Assembly (NCBI GenBank): GCA_026874595.1
Contig: CM049314.1
Coordinates: 30,269,729 to 30,333,728, forward strand
Source of the DNA: Sipunculus nudus
Lineage: Eukaryota > Annelida > Sipuncula > Golfingiida > Sipunculidae
DNA: 64,000 bases
Reading direction: 5' to 3'
In this document: piece after piece, positions 11,601-20,796 of the stretch
Position numbering within the stretch: position 1 is the stretch's first letter
Layout of the letters: the number at the start of each line of letters is the position of its first letter
Position numbers and translations under genes: made by a program
The notes under the pieces: generated by a model
What the model saw: the letters and a program-made list of their open reading frames with translations, nothing else
What the model was told of the DNA's origin: nothing
The model's database searches: none

Positions 11601-14600
11601 TCTTAAATAGCTACAACAGCTAAAATGTTTCCAGTGCGTCAACATATGTATTTAAACTCATATATATAATCCCAATTATTTTTCGTAAAAGTGACGTCAG
11701 GGGTTAGATCTCCGTATAGTACGTTACTGCCTGTCTTTCTGTTCATATGTCTGTCTGTGTTGAGAGTTAGCTTATAGGAAACAATCATCGATTTCAAGGA
11801 AATGTGATAAAAACGGACACTGCGCATACTCGGACTCACAAGAATACAACTCTGCTGTTTCTAATTGTTACAGTAAAAATCTTACGGGGCTTCGAAATAT
11901 ACCAGCGGCGTAATTATTGATGTAGTAAGGAGGACAATGTAGCCCGTTCATATATGTCGGATAAGAATTGTTCCAAGAGAAATTACATGAACATGGGTGT
12001 TATTGAAGTAAGGATAATACGAAATAAGTAATATTTTGTGAGCATGCGCACGTGCAACGTGAACAGTGTTTCCTTAAAATGTAACAAATTATGATTTTGA
12101 AGTTTGACAGTTGAGACAAGAAGTCACGACCGTCCAATGTAGACAGTGCCAAAAAAGAAGAGGTTCATTTCGAGATATAACGACCTCTGGCGGGAGGGTG
12201 AGTAAATGCATGGCTGTGTGAGAAAAGAGTTATTTATGTTCTGAGATATCTTTTTAAAATAATCATGTTGGTGGAGCGTTTTCTAGATGGTCCTTTTTTA
12301 CGTTGGTACCAAGACAAACATGTGTGATGTATTCAGGGAAAGAGTTTTTGATTATTACGCTAAATTTATGGAACAATTTAGTCTTAAAAATAGATGTATG
12401 TTTGTGGTATGTTTTATTTATATATATATATCCAATAATTGCAGTAATGTCAGGGATTGTAGGAACTCTATGCAGATTTAGTGGGACTGTCTCCAGTTTG
12501 CTTTCGGGATTTTTACAAGAACTTCACTTTTGGATTACAACAGATTAATTTTGTGATTGAATTGGGCTATTATTCTCTGGAAAGATTTATGTGAACTGTT
12601 CATCTGGATTATACGGTTTAAAGGACTTGTTGTCGCTGTGACAGTGGTGGTATCCAAGTACTGTACACATTATTTATATACTTGTATTGATTTGCTGTTG
12701 TACTGTTGTTATACTGTGTAATTGTATTGATTTAGTGTATTGTAATGTTAGGGCTGTTTTAAGAATAAATTATAATTATTTGTTGACAAAAAACAATGAC
12801 TTCTTTATTCATTCCCCTTAGAAATTTCACGCTGCACAGTGTTACAGATTTTTCATTTCCATAACAAAAGTTATGCTCGTCACGACTACGTGATCTGTTG
12901 ATATTAGGTTCCGTAAAATAAAATTGGTGGCTCGTCCGGGACACATGTATATAAAATATCTATTGTTAGATATACCGCGTATTTATATCCGTCGATTAAA
13001 ACTTACTTCTCTCAAACCGGTCGATATATCCATCATTTTTTTTTATTCTCACATGAAAATTGACAAAGATCTCTGTGATATTTCTGTTCGGCCGGGCGGC
13101 AGGACGGACAGACGGAAAGACGATGGACAAAGACCCATCGCTATAGTCCAGCATGACTGAAAGTCGGCTGAGCTAAAAATATATTTGAATAATTTGAAGG
13201 TCACTTATCGATTATAGTTTAATCAAGGGTATACACTTCGATGCATTATATACCCGACTTACCTATGACCAGGTTAACGAAGATGATAGGGAGGATGAGC
13301 ATCCTGACCATGCTGATGAACAGTTCTCCCCAGAGGCCGAGCCACATGATGGCGTCCGAGCTCAGGTTGGCGGGACGCAGGGCGAAACCCAGAACGAGGC
13401 CCAGAACAATCGCCACCAGGTTCGCCACAAGTAACCCATGCTTCCTGAGAAAACTGTGGCATTTCGGCCTGCATCCTGACTTGCTAGGTGTCACTGCTCC
13501 TAAAAACACCAAAATATATTTTATAATAATTAACTTAATATTTCAGGTTGAAATCTTTATTTAGTGTTCCCCAAAGGGTAAAATGAATGAACAAATCAAA
13601 TATGATTCAATAATGAAATTTAAAAGTATGTTAAAATGCAAGGCACAATCACAGTCAGCCACATTATTTACATTAGTATTTGTAGTTGGCATCATAAACA
13701 TATATGAAAGCAGAGTCAAAAAAGTTTAACATGTTTTCATTATACAACATTGTGCATGTTATCAACCGTTTTTTGTTTTCCTTGAAATTATCTTGCAAAA
13801 TTGCTGAAGTGAAACCTTTCAAGCTTAACATATCCGAGATGACACACAGTGTAAAGTTCATCCCAGGCGCAATACTTGAGAGCACTGCAGGGGTTGATAC
13901 GGACTTCCCGAGACCGATATAACCCATATAATAACCGGCCCTGATACAAGCTCATTGTCTATGATTGATAACCTAGGTTCAAACAAATTAACGAGAAAGT
14001 TACTTTAAAACATATATAACGATAACTTGGAATAAGTTTGAGTGCTGTGGCAGAGTCCGTGTAATATCCGGATCAGATAAAGAAGAAAAATTCGGAAAAT
14101 ATTTTACTGAAAGCCCAAAGATTAGTTAATTTTATGTTTTAATGAAACATGACAACTTTAACGAAATAAGTAGAAAAAATACCAACGAGCTCAGGCAGAC
14201 ACTGTTCATAAACTATTGTTTGTAGAATTCAATGTATCAAATCGCAAGTAATGTGTAAAGTCAGCCAAATAAGGCTTGTCTCAAGAATCAATTAAGTATG
14301 CCTAACTAGTGGGTGGAGAAGTCCTGAACAAAAAGGTCCAAAAAGTAGAGATAAAATTTTAAATATGGTAGACTCCTATGTGCGCAATGCATTAAACGTA
14401 TGCCCTATTATTGTTATATAAATGTATAGAAGCTTTGTCACGGGGCTTTAGTATATGAATCCTTATTCCGCTTCCCGCCCAAAACCGCCCTTGACCTTTG
14501 ACCCGGCCACCTGACTACCTTCACGTGACCGCCGCCTTGAAGTTCTCTCCAGCAGTCCCACTTCCTGTGACTCACTGTCGCTGCTGACCGCTATGACGTC

Positions 14601-14630
14601 GCGAAATCTACGGTGGCGTCCCCTATCCAT
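5131..14630 (-). CDS. Divergent SLC1-family (EAAT-like) transporter, complete 9-exon gene
   Basis: I joined nine exons: 14630-14519, 13499-13263, 11545-11341, 10514-10369, 9145-9019, 8339-8106, 7047-6853, 6126-5989, 5320-5131. Every junction has GT-AG borders and matching phase, giving 1584 nt, 527 residues plus stop, normal for an EAAT. Family landmarks in order: ALRP and GELF then RMLILPI (about 85-110), LEAKASG (about 120), two N-glycosylation sequons at N212 and N216 in the TM3-TM4 loop, YSPLGI (277 on), MDRR (371), N-R-D-M-S at 387-391 where EAATs have NMDGT, VPSSS at 432-436 for HP2, DRLRT at 466-470 in TM8. Canonical members are trimeric plasma-membrane Na+-coupled glutamate/aspartate or neutral amino acid transporters. 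HP1 lacks its serine motif (PPAQV at 351-355), and N473-FAS-T477 lacks the usual final Asp. Transport of canonical substrates is therefore doubtful; a channel-like or altered-substrate role is inference. Family assignment is secure. Confidence 0.9.
5601..5661. repeat. (TA)n microsatellite in SLC1-like intron 8
   Basis: About 30 uninterrupted AT dinucleotides. A second short tract is at 5816-5837 in the same intron. Confidence 0.95.
5989..6126 (-). CDS. SLC1-like gene exon 8 (HP2)
   Basis: The acceptor is TTAACAG|ATTGAT and the donor ATCAA|GTCAGT. Residues 419-464 cover HP2, the extracellular gate. The EAAT consensus ASIGAAGIPQAGL is replaced in register by LSFAIASVPSSSV, so the flexible glycines become Ala and Ser while the Ser and the Pro are kept. 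The exon closes with AAEWI, where EAATs have AVDWA; Asp becomes Glu. Confidence 0.92.
6164..6339. mobile_element. Pogo-like MITE in SLC1-like intron 7
   Basis: 176 bp with inverted ends CAGTAAAAC... and ...GAGGTTTTACTG, with subterminal GACCACC/GGTGGTCG. The left flank is TA and the right flank TG, consistent with a decayed TA target duplication of Tc1/mariner-pogo type. No coding capacity. Confidence 0.6.
6853..7047 (-). CDS. SLC1-like gene exon 7 (HP1 end and TM7)
   Basis: The acceptor is ATTTTCAG|AGTCGC and the donor GTCAT|GTGAGT. It reads through the second half of HP1 (VAGLAYLFK), then MDRRVTKFYLPI and TM7. The hallmark NMDGT of the family is N387-R-D-M-S391: the Asn and Asp are kept, while Met, Gly and Thr become Arg, Met and Ser. 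A charged Arg next to the ion-binding Asn is unexpected in a working transporter. The following FCAQ...ELDPG matches the EAAT stretch FIAQ...ELDFG. Confidence 0.92.
7780..7935 (+). repeat. Dispersed repeat copy in SLC1-like intron 6
   Basis: Shares CTTATTCGGCCCATATTCCC and TTTGTGAATATTTTTATGA with the copies at 1690 and, inverted, at 27330. The 63-residue ORF across it is incidental. Confidence 0.5.
8106..8339 (-). CDS. SLC1-like gene exon 6 (TM5, TM6, start of HP1)
   Basis: The acceptor is TTTCAG|GTACTC and the donor GGCACA|GTAAGT. It encodes YSPLGITSLIAASILRVENL, equivalent to the EAAT motif Y.PVGI.FLI..KI.EMED, then a hydrophobic helix and KNPYKYHITILDGLLASF. In EAATs the last part leads into the HP1 tip with four serines (SSSSATLP). 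Here the same register reads S-P-P-A-Q, so the residues that hold the substrate carboxylate are absent. The distance from NP to the following DRR is 37 residues in both, so this is substitution and not a lost exon. Confidence 0.92.
8580..8760. repeat. Degenerate copy of the GGTATGGTTCTCAGG MITE interior
   Basis: Phrases such as CTTTTACCTGTTTAGCA and a following ATTGTTATTGTCATG-like stretch resemble 60470-60520. No ends are preserved. It lies in SLC1-like intron 5. Confidence 0.3.
9019..9145 (-). CDS. SLC1-like gene exon 5 (TM4 region)
   Basis: The acceptor is CTGTAG|GCGTGA and the donor ACGTG|GTAAGT. It encodes GVTVFSLLVGFGAF followed by a loop and the start of the next helix (LNAIIFWMMKLVTW), aligning with the EAAT stretch GLVVFS...FNEAIMRLVSWIMWY. 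Two other-frame ORFs over this stretch are shadows. Confidence 0.92.
9912..10279. mobile_element. Foldback MITE in SLC1-like intron 4
   Basis: Nearly the whole 370 bp is an inverted repeat: GGATATCCTTTAGTGTAACC at the left and its inverse near 10255-10272, and internal pairs GCATGACCACCAGG / CCTGGTGGTCATGC and TTTTAAATATGCGACA / TGTCGCATATTTAAAA. The axis is near 10097. The ORFs on both strands here mirror each other because of the palindrome and are not genes. Confidence 0.8.
10369..10514 (-). CDS. SLC1-like gene exon 4 (extracellular TM3-TM4 loop)
   Basis: The acceptor is ATGCAG|GAATCT and the donor ATAG|GTACTT. It opens with RNLFPSNIIQAAFRQ, close to the EAAT consensus RNMFPPNLVEACFKQ. 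The rest is a hydrophilic loop with two N-glycosylation sequons (NST and NDT, residues 212-218), placed as in vertebrate EAATs where this loop is glycosylated. Confidence 0.92.
10990..11335 (+). repeat. Degenerate GATGAT/GTGGTG-rich tract in SLC1-like intron 3
   Basis: Imperfect trinucleotide-rich DNA (GATGATGATG, GGTGGTGATA, GATGACGATG) that runs up to a few bases from the exon 3 donor at 11340. Acidic ORFs over it are low-complexity by-products. Confidence 0.6.
11341..11545 (-). CDS. SLC1-like gene exon 3 (TM3)
   Basis: The acceptor is TTGTAG|GTGTGT and the donor CTCAG|GTAAAA. It starts by completing a Gly codon and reads VSSLEAKASGRLG, matching the EAAT consensus LDSKASGKMG, then a TM3 helix (AYIIITQVIGCIIGIG) and HP/RPG-type loop. 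In EAATs the start of TM3 (Tyr, Thr, Thr) contributes to a Na+ site. Here the Tyr and the last Thr are kept, but the intervening Thr positions are Ile. It ends with the conserved DLLR. Confidence 0.93.
13070..13180 (+). repeat. 3' end of the 'GCTGAGCTAAA' repeat family
   Basis: GGACGGACAGACGGAAAGACG, GACAAAGACCCATCGCTATA and CAGCATGACTGAAAGTC, ending GGCTGAGCTAAAA, recur at 62886-62985 and partly at 47205-47305. It lies in SLC1-like intron 2. Confidence 0.7.
13263..13499 (-). CDS. SLC1-like gene exon 2 (TM1 and TM2)
   Basis: The acceptor is TTTTTAG|GAGCAG and the donor ATAG|GTAAGT. It encodes the first membrane helices (LLVANLVAIVLGLVLGFALR) followed by the family signature GELFISMVRMLILPI. 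The latter matches the usual EAAT pattern GELLMRMLKMLILPL at most positions. A Lys/Cys/Arg-rich stretch (SGCRPKCHSFLRKH) precedes TM1. Confidence 0.92.
14492..14504 (-). promoter_or_regulatory. DR1-type nuclear receptor motif in SLC1-like intron 1
   Basis: On the minus strand the sequence reads GGGTCAAAGGTCA, a textbook DR1 site of the HNF4/RXR type, 15 bp after the end of exon 1. Many repeats in this window also carry AGGTCA half-sites, so it could be a repeat relic; the flanking sequence does not look like those repeats. Function is untested. Confidence 0.35.
14519..14630 (-). CDS. SLC1-like gene exon 1 (start codon, cytoplasmic N-terminus)
   Basis: The ATG is at 14630-14628 and encodes 37 residues rich in Arg and Ser (MDRGRHRRF..., ...RTSRRRSRE), a hydrophilic N-terminal tail as expected before TM1. 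The donor is GAAG|GTAGTC at 14519/14518 and leaves one base (G), which is exactly the phase needed by the acceptor at 13499 (G|GA, Gly). Exon 2 alone has no in-frame ATG near its 5' side, so an upstream exon is required. I chose this one because the phase fits, the frame is open, and the local sequence is CpG-containing compared with its surroundings. No transcript was available, so another first exon remains possible. Confidence 0.7.
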
Positions 14631-15866
14631 GACTTTGCCAGGACGTGTACGCAGCGAGCGGTCCGTTTTTTCCTTGGAGACCTCCTTTAAGTAGTATTTC
14701 GTGTTGTACTAATGTTGTGTAGTAATACCAACTCATGCAGGTCTGATGATTATGCCATCTTTAAAATCGATTTGCATGCAACGGGTCCCAGGCTGCCCGC
14801 ATATGCAGGAACACCGTCTGATCATCATATCAATAACTATAATACGTGTACATCTCTATTGGGCTAGGTACTAATTCCTTATGACAGTAATGTCAAGATC
14901 AAAGCCAGTCTAGCGAATATGTCCTCATTTACAACTAATGTCACGTGGCAGGCTATACTCACTGAGGCAGAACCGTAGGAGGCGACACAGCATAAACATG
15001 ACCGCTACCTGGATGCTAAACACTCAGGATCGGTCTATAGTCTGTATTATCCCTAGACAGAGTGTCCGTATCACTGGGAGTCTTACTTAGTAGGTCGTAT
15101 TATCCCATACTTGGAACCCTCAATCTTGCTGTCAGGATCCCCAGTTCACTGCAGATTCCTGGAACCAACGTTCCAGAACCTCGTTAAGACTGTCTCTATC
15201 TCACAGCTGGTCCCGGCTACACGCTTACATTGCCGTTGTGCCGTGACGCCCTGATAGCGCCGGTCCTCGTATTTATGACAGAGTCACTTGTATTCCGCTA
15301 TCGATAAACATTACTGAATGTGTCCGCAGTGCTTGTGTTGGATGTGTTTAAATATTAAAAGCTATGTTAAATACCTCAGCAGTGATTTTGTGTTGTACAG
15401 GTTCCGACAACTTAATTTATATGAGGAGGACATATAAATTTATTAGGATATGCATAGGTGTTACCTTCCTACGCTGATAATAGCGGTGAGACAGGGATCC
15501 TAGTATATACGTGTATATATATTTATCAAAGCCTGCGGTATAAGTTCACCCGCAAACGAGCTTGTTCTCGTCATATTTTTATTGGCCACAGGAGACAGGA
15601 CGAGAGTTAATGTCTAGTCAAGAACAGAGCCCCAAATTTTCTACTTTCAATAAGTAAAAAAGATCAGTTTTGTTGCTCGCAAGAGCTGGGAAATCTCTCG
15701 CCCTCGACACCCAAAGAAGAATGTTCGTTTGTATTCACGTCTCCGTCCATTGAGAACCGTTATACCCTATGGCGTCTGACGTCTTTATATGAAAGAAACT
15801 GACAGAATGAAGTTTTTTTTCTCTCTACAAGATAAAACATACAGCTACGTAAACGTGATGGTTTCG

Positions 15867-15897
<31 letters not shown>

Positions 15898-15957
15898 TTA
15901 AATATTCCGGATTTTCCCTTTCCCGTTTTTCACGAGGTTTATAAATTCGCGACATTA
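14631..15957. other. 5' flank of the SLC1-like gene
   Basis: About 1.3 kb upstream of the start codon with no convincing ORF. The part 14640-15300 is noticeably less AT-rich than its surroundings and keeps CpGs, as expected of a promoter and 5' UTR. I could not assign a TATA box or start site. A poly-G run of 25 bases lies at 15873-15897. Confidence 0.4.
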
Positions 15958-15965
15958 CCAGATAT

Positions 15966-17551
15966 CAGGGTTGGGTTTTAGGCTGCCCAAAACCTGTTTT
16001 CGGCAGGGCAGAGCCTAAAACCTGCCTTTAACTGCCTAAAATAGGATATAACCTGCCTAAAACTGCCTTTAACTGCCTAAAACCTATACTTACCCTCACC
16101 TAAGACTTGCAGTGTAACTATGTTTTATTGTTACACAGATAAATGTATTAAAGAAATATGCTCAACAAATTAAAAGTGAGGAACACTATTTAAAATAAAC
16201 AAATTAAACCATGATACGAAAAAATCAGCAAATGAATACAAAACTTCTTCAGGTTATCCATATGAACAGTTCTCCGACAGTTTTAGCTTGTATCCTTTAA
16301 TCATGTTCTGAGGTCTCCCATCTCCATTATTGCCATTACTGCCAATTTATAAAAGAATGCTCATACTTTAAGCTTATAACTAGGAACTTTTATTGGCTAT
16401 TTTTTTATCACAAGGGATTAAATTTTGTGATATATTGGAAAGAAGTTTTCCCAAATTTAAAAAGTTCCATTTACACTGATAAATAGTCCTTTATACTGTA
16501 GTCTCACTAACATATCATGTATGTTTTGTATGCCTGAAGCTTCAAATGGTGAAAAGCAAAATACTGATTTTATAAATTATAAGAGATCTTTTATACTAGC
16601 CATAAACTAAAAATATGATATCTTTTACACTATCTGGTAATGAAGAATTTCGACTAGTTGTTTATTTCCTTAGCTAGGTCATCCCTTGTCAAATTTTAAG
16701 ATTTTGTGCACATACTTATTGTCTATATAATGATGGAAATGCTCTGTTAACTTTATTATGAGATTTTGAAGATGGAACCCTCATGAAACCCTCTAATTAT
16801 TTATATTTAATTATATACTGAAAAAAATTTTGCAATGAATATGTTGCAAACCACATAATATTCATGATCACTTTAGGGCCGTGTTCAACCTATAGGATTG
16901 AGGAACCCATATGTCATGGTCAGGGGCCCTGACTGCATTACTCAGTAAATATTTTAAACTCGAGAACAGTTTTCAGGGCAAGGGCTTTGATTGCATCATC
17001 CTAGTCATGTATAAAAGTTCACATGAACATCTACTAGGACACAGCAGTAGGACTTATGACCATTGGGTCTTATGACCCCATCACCAAGATAAATAGTTAT
17101 TAACTGGTCTAATCAAGCATGGCCTCCCCCTCTGATACCCTGCCTTACAAGAGGTATACTGGAGGCTCTATTACATCATTCCAGGTAGCAGGGCACTCAT
17201 CAACAAACCCAAAGGGTCATGATAATGACATTACGTTATCCAATGAAACTATATGCCACACAAACATGGTCTCCTACTCAAGAAGCCTATACAGGCTCTT
17301 TGAAGACTGCAGAATGCCAGCCAACCAGAAGTTGTTCATTACTAATACCTGAAGCCTTCCTGGAGCCCAGCAAAGCCTTGTGACTGCATCACCCCAGCCA
17401 AATTGGTAGTTTTATAGATCTTTAAGTCATAAATTTAAACAAGAATAAGTTTTAGGCACTTTTGGTGCCTAAAACCTGTTTTAGGCGGGGCAGTTTTAAC
17501 CAGGTTATAACCTATGGTTAAAACCTTCCTGCCTAAAACTTGCCAACCCTG
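15966..17551. mobile_element. Non-autonomous hAT transposon with 8-bp target duplication
   Basis: 1586 bp with inverted ends CAGGGTTGG... and ...CCAACCCTG, flanked on both sides by CCAGATAT (15958-15965 and 17552-17559). An 8-bp duplication and a CAGGG terminus are diagnostic of the hAT superfamily. Subterminal regions are packed with TTTTAGGC / GCCTAAAA repeats in both orientations (for example 15990-16090 and 17450-17540), the kind of short motif hAT transposases bind. No transposase is present; the 77-residue ORF at 17119-17352 has no recognisable similarity. The inferred empty site is ...ACATTA-CCAGATAT-TACGCC... Confidence 0.9.
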
Positions 17552-17559
17552 CCAGATAT

Positions 17560-18445
17560 TACGCCCATCATATAATCAAAGAATATAATTAAATATTTTT
17601 TCTATTATTAAATATGCACTCAAAATCTTTTAATATTGTAGAGAATCACAGAAGTGAGTGAATGGAAGTTCTCATTGATTACTAGAGGCTTATACATAAA
17701 CGATATTATATTATTTACCTTTGATTTTTTATTTCCGGCTTACATAAAACGTATATTTTTATTTATAACGTAAATTGTTTACCTTTCAACTTATGATGCT
17801 ATAGATAACAAATGGAATGTCAGTGAGGCCATATTATAATGATTGTTCACTTGAGTGTAGATCAGCGTCTTATTCATGAATATTTCATTTTCGCGATGCT
17901 TTCCCTTTCGCGAAAAAAAAATTACAAAAACATTTGAAACCCCAGCGAATAAAAACCCCGACATGCACATGAATTTCTCGCAGATATATATTTCATTGGG
18001 TAAGAAATTATGTTTTTGGTCCAATATGGCTTAACGAGCTACGAGACGCTAAGCCAGATCCATGAAACATAAAAAAGCGTTGTAAATAATGTAAAATGAC
18101 GCATGTGATCATACGTCGAATAGAATCTCATGATTTCCTAATGAGCATCCTATGTCCTTTCCCAGGGAATTAAGAAAAAAATTATTTTGGAAATGCGATT
18201 TTTTTTCAATCATTACAAATCACCATAATTCAAATTCTCGTTTATTCATTGTGTGTCAGGGTGTGTATGTCTTTCCTCATTTCGCTCGGTAAATATATTT
18301 TTTTGAGGTCAATAACATTCCTTTTCTGGAGTACCCCTTGGAAAAAAAGTGTCGAAATTCCACATTAATGTTTATACCGTCTTTAGACATGGAATATAAA
18401 GCTGTTAAAGCACACTTGAAATTGTGCTGTTTGAGTAGAAAACTA
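17560..18445. other. Intergenic AT-rich DNA, nothing recognised
   Basis: No domain-bearing ORF, inverted repeat or tandem repeat was seen. Confidence 0.5.
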
Positions 18446-19243
18446 CACTTAAAGATACCTACACAAAAAGATACCTACACACAAAGATACCTTCACACAA
18501 AGATACCTACATAAGATACCTACACGCAAAGATTACTACACACAAAGATACCTACACAAAGATACCTACACACAAGATACCTACATAAAAAGATACCTAC
18601 ACACAAAGATACCTACACAAATATACCTACACACAAATATACCTACACACAAAGATACCTACACAAATTTACCTAAACACAAAGATACCTACACACAAAG
18701 ATACCTACACACAAAGATACCTAAACACAAAGATACCTACACGCAAAGATGAGTTCACACAACGATACCTACACACAAAGATACCTACACACAAAACTAC
18801 CTACACAAAGATGCTTACACAAAAAAGATACCTATACACAAAGATGCATTCACACAAAGATACCCGCAAAAAAGATACCTACACGCAAAGATAACTACAC
18901 ATAAAGATACCTACACACAAGATACCTGCACACAAAGATATCTACACACAAAGATATCTACACGAATACACCTGCACACAAAGATACCTAAAAATACCTA
19001 CACACAAAGATATCTACACACAAAGATTATTACACACAAAGATACCTACACACAAAGATACCTACACACAGTGATACCTACAAGCAAAGATTACTACACA
19101 CAAAGATACCTACACACAAAAAACCTTCACAGAAAGATACCTACACAAAGATACCTACACTAAAAGATCCCTACCCACAAAGATACCTACACACAAGGAT
19201 ACCTACACACAAAGATACCTACACACAAAGATACCTTCACACA
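18446..19243 (+). repeat. 16-bp minisatellite, about 50 copies
   Basis: Unit ACACAAAGATACCTAC, repeated with scattered substitutions and occasional loss of one ACA or a few bases. No spacer-repeat alternation as in CRISPR and no telomere motif. Confidence 0.95.
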
Positions 19244-19609
19244 AAACAAATTAAAACATATCTAAATCCAAAGAATCATTACAGTTCATTTCCACTGGTC
19301 AATATTGGGACCCAAATATTGGTTTAAAATTCAACTCCTCAACCGTCTTAAGCCATTTCATTTTAATTCGTACAGTCAGCAGGTTTACAAACAGGCACAA
19401 AAAATTCAAATCGATATTGTTGCACTTAAGACAGCCAGCCTACAAAAACATTTGACCCAAATAAACTCAACAATCCCTATAAGCCTTCTTTTCATTCATA
19501 CAAACAGAGGAGGTAAAATTTCTTTTGTGGCATCAATTTATGTTCAAGTGTGGGGGTATGACTCACAGGCATGGGAGGGAATCAAAGGACACACACACAC
19601 ACACATATA

Positions 19610-20288
19610 TAGTCCAACCTGTCTGAACGACCACCTGTGAAATGCGGGCACCTGGCTATTACGACCACTAGATATCAGTCCCTTCTGATATTCCTGTATA
19701 TTATTCATAGAAAAAACCTGTGAAATACGACTACATGGCTATTACGGATTACGGGCAGCTTTTCCTGACCAAAGTGACATATCACTTATTAATTGACCTG
19801 CCTAATGCGGGCACTCTTTGTGCTACTCACTGACCAGCGCTGACCTGTCGGTTGAATGACCATGCGTGTCAATGCGTGTCCTGCACCTCTCTCTGTTTGT
19901 GTTACTGGTGTGTACGGAGCACAGACTGGTTATTATTGGGACCCTGGGCCTGGAGCGCTATGGGGGGCAACGTGGTTGGCTCACACGACCTATTCATCCA
20001 CATGAATGGAGGTACCCCGGGTCTATTCAGTGCATTACTTCAATTACACAGATAAGTACAAGTACATTTTGTGCATTTACAAAATACATGTACCACAAAG
20101 ATCGTTTCCTTCTGCAAAGATGTTTTTATTTATAGTCATAAAGATAGTCTAATATGTATATATCCGTCATACATGTCAGCTAGATTTGTGTAGTTCCTAA
20201 ATGTTCCGAACCTAACAAATACGACCATCTGTCTATAACGACCACTTTGCCCAGTCCCTTGGGTGGTCGCATTAGACAGGTTTGACTG
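19610..20288. mobile_element. Pogo-like TIR element
   Basis: The left end is TAGTCCAACCTGTCTGAACG with GACCACC, the right end the inverse (ACAGGTTTGACTG preceded by GTGGTCGCATTAG). The right flank is TA and the left flank TA. 679 bp with no transposase. Related short copies are at 6164-6339 and 44730-44892. Confidence 0.65.
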
Positions 20289-20796
20289 TATGTACTTTCT
20301 TTATTTCCTGTGTGACACATTTCACATGAATTACTATAAAATATAATGTTAAAAGAAATAATATGTTTCCAGTAAATGCTTATTCTATATCAGGGTTTAT
20401 TACATACTATTTCATAGTAAATTCAGAAATTAAACCAGTCTATAATTCTCAATATTAATAAACATGTATTTAATTTCCAATTAATAATATAAAGATTATT
20501 ATCTGAATATCACGGTGGGTTGATTACATTGACCATCTCCCTCTTGCTGAAAAATTAGGTGATATATACCCTCATCCTCAATGTATTGACGCCCCTGATT
20601 GGGGGGGGGGGGGGGGGTGTCGAGTGTAATGCGCACCTGCACTGGTTCTATGATAGCGAACATGCCGTAATCTGGTGCAAGTATTTTTTTTACTCATGAC
20701 CTATTATAATTAACCAGTCAATCAACAGGTTGGAGCACATTGCGATGATAATATCGTGCTGTGATATCTGTCAATCCACTTGTTACAAATCACACA

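Noticed and set aside
17119-17352. 77-residue ORF as a hAT transposase remnant
   Set aside because: No dimerisation-domain or catalytic motif; it is too short and unlike hAT proteins.
18446-19243. CRISPR-like or telomeric array
   Set aside because: Units are directly adjacent 16-mers without unique spacers, the genome is eukaryotic, and the motif is not a telomere repeat.
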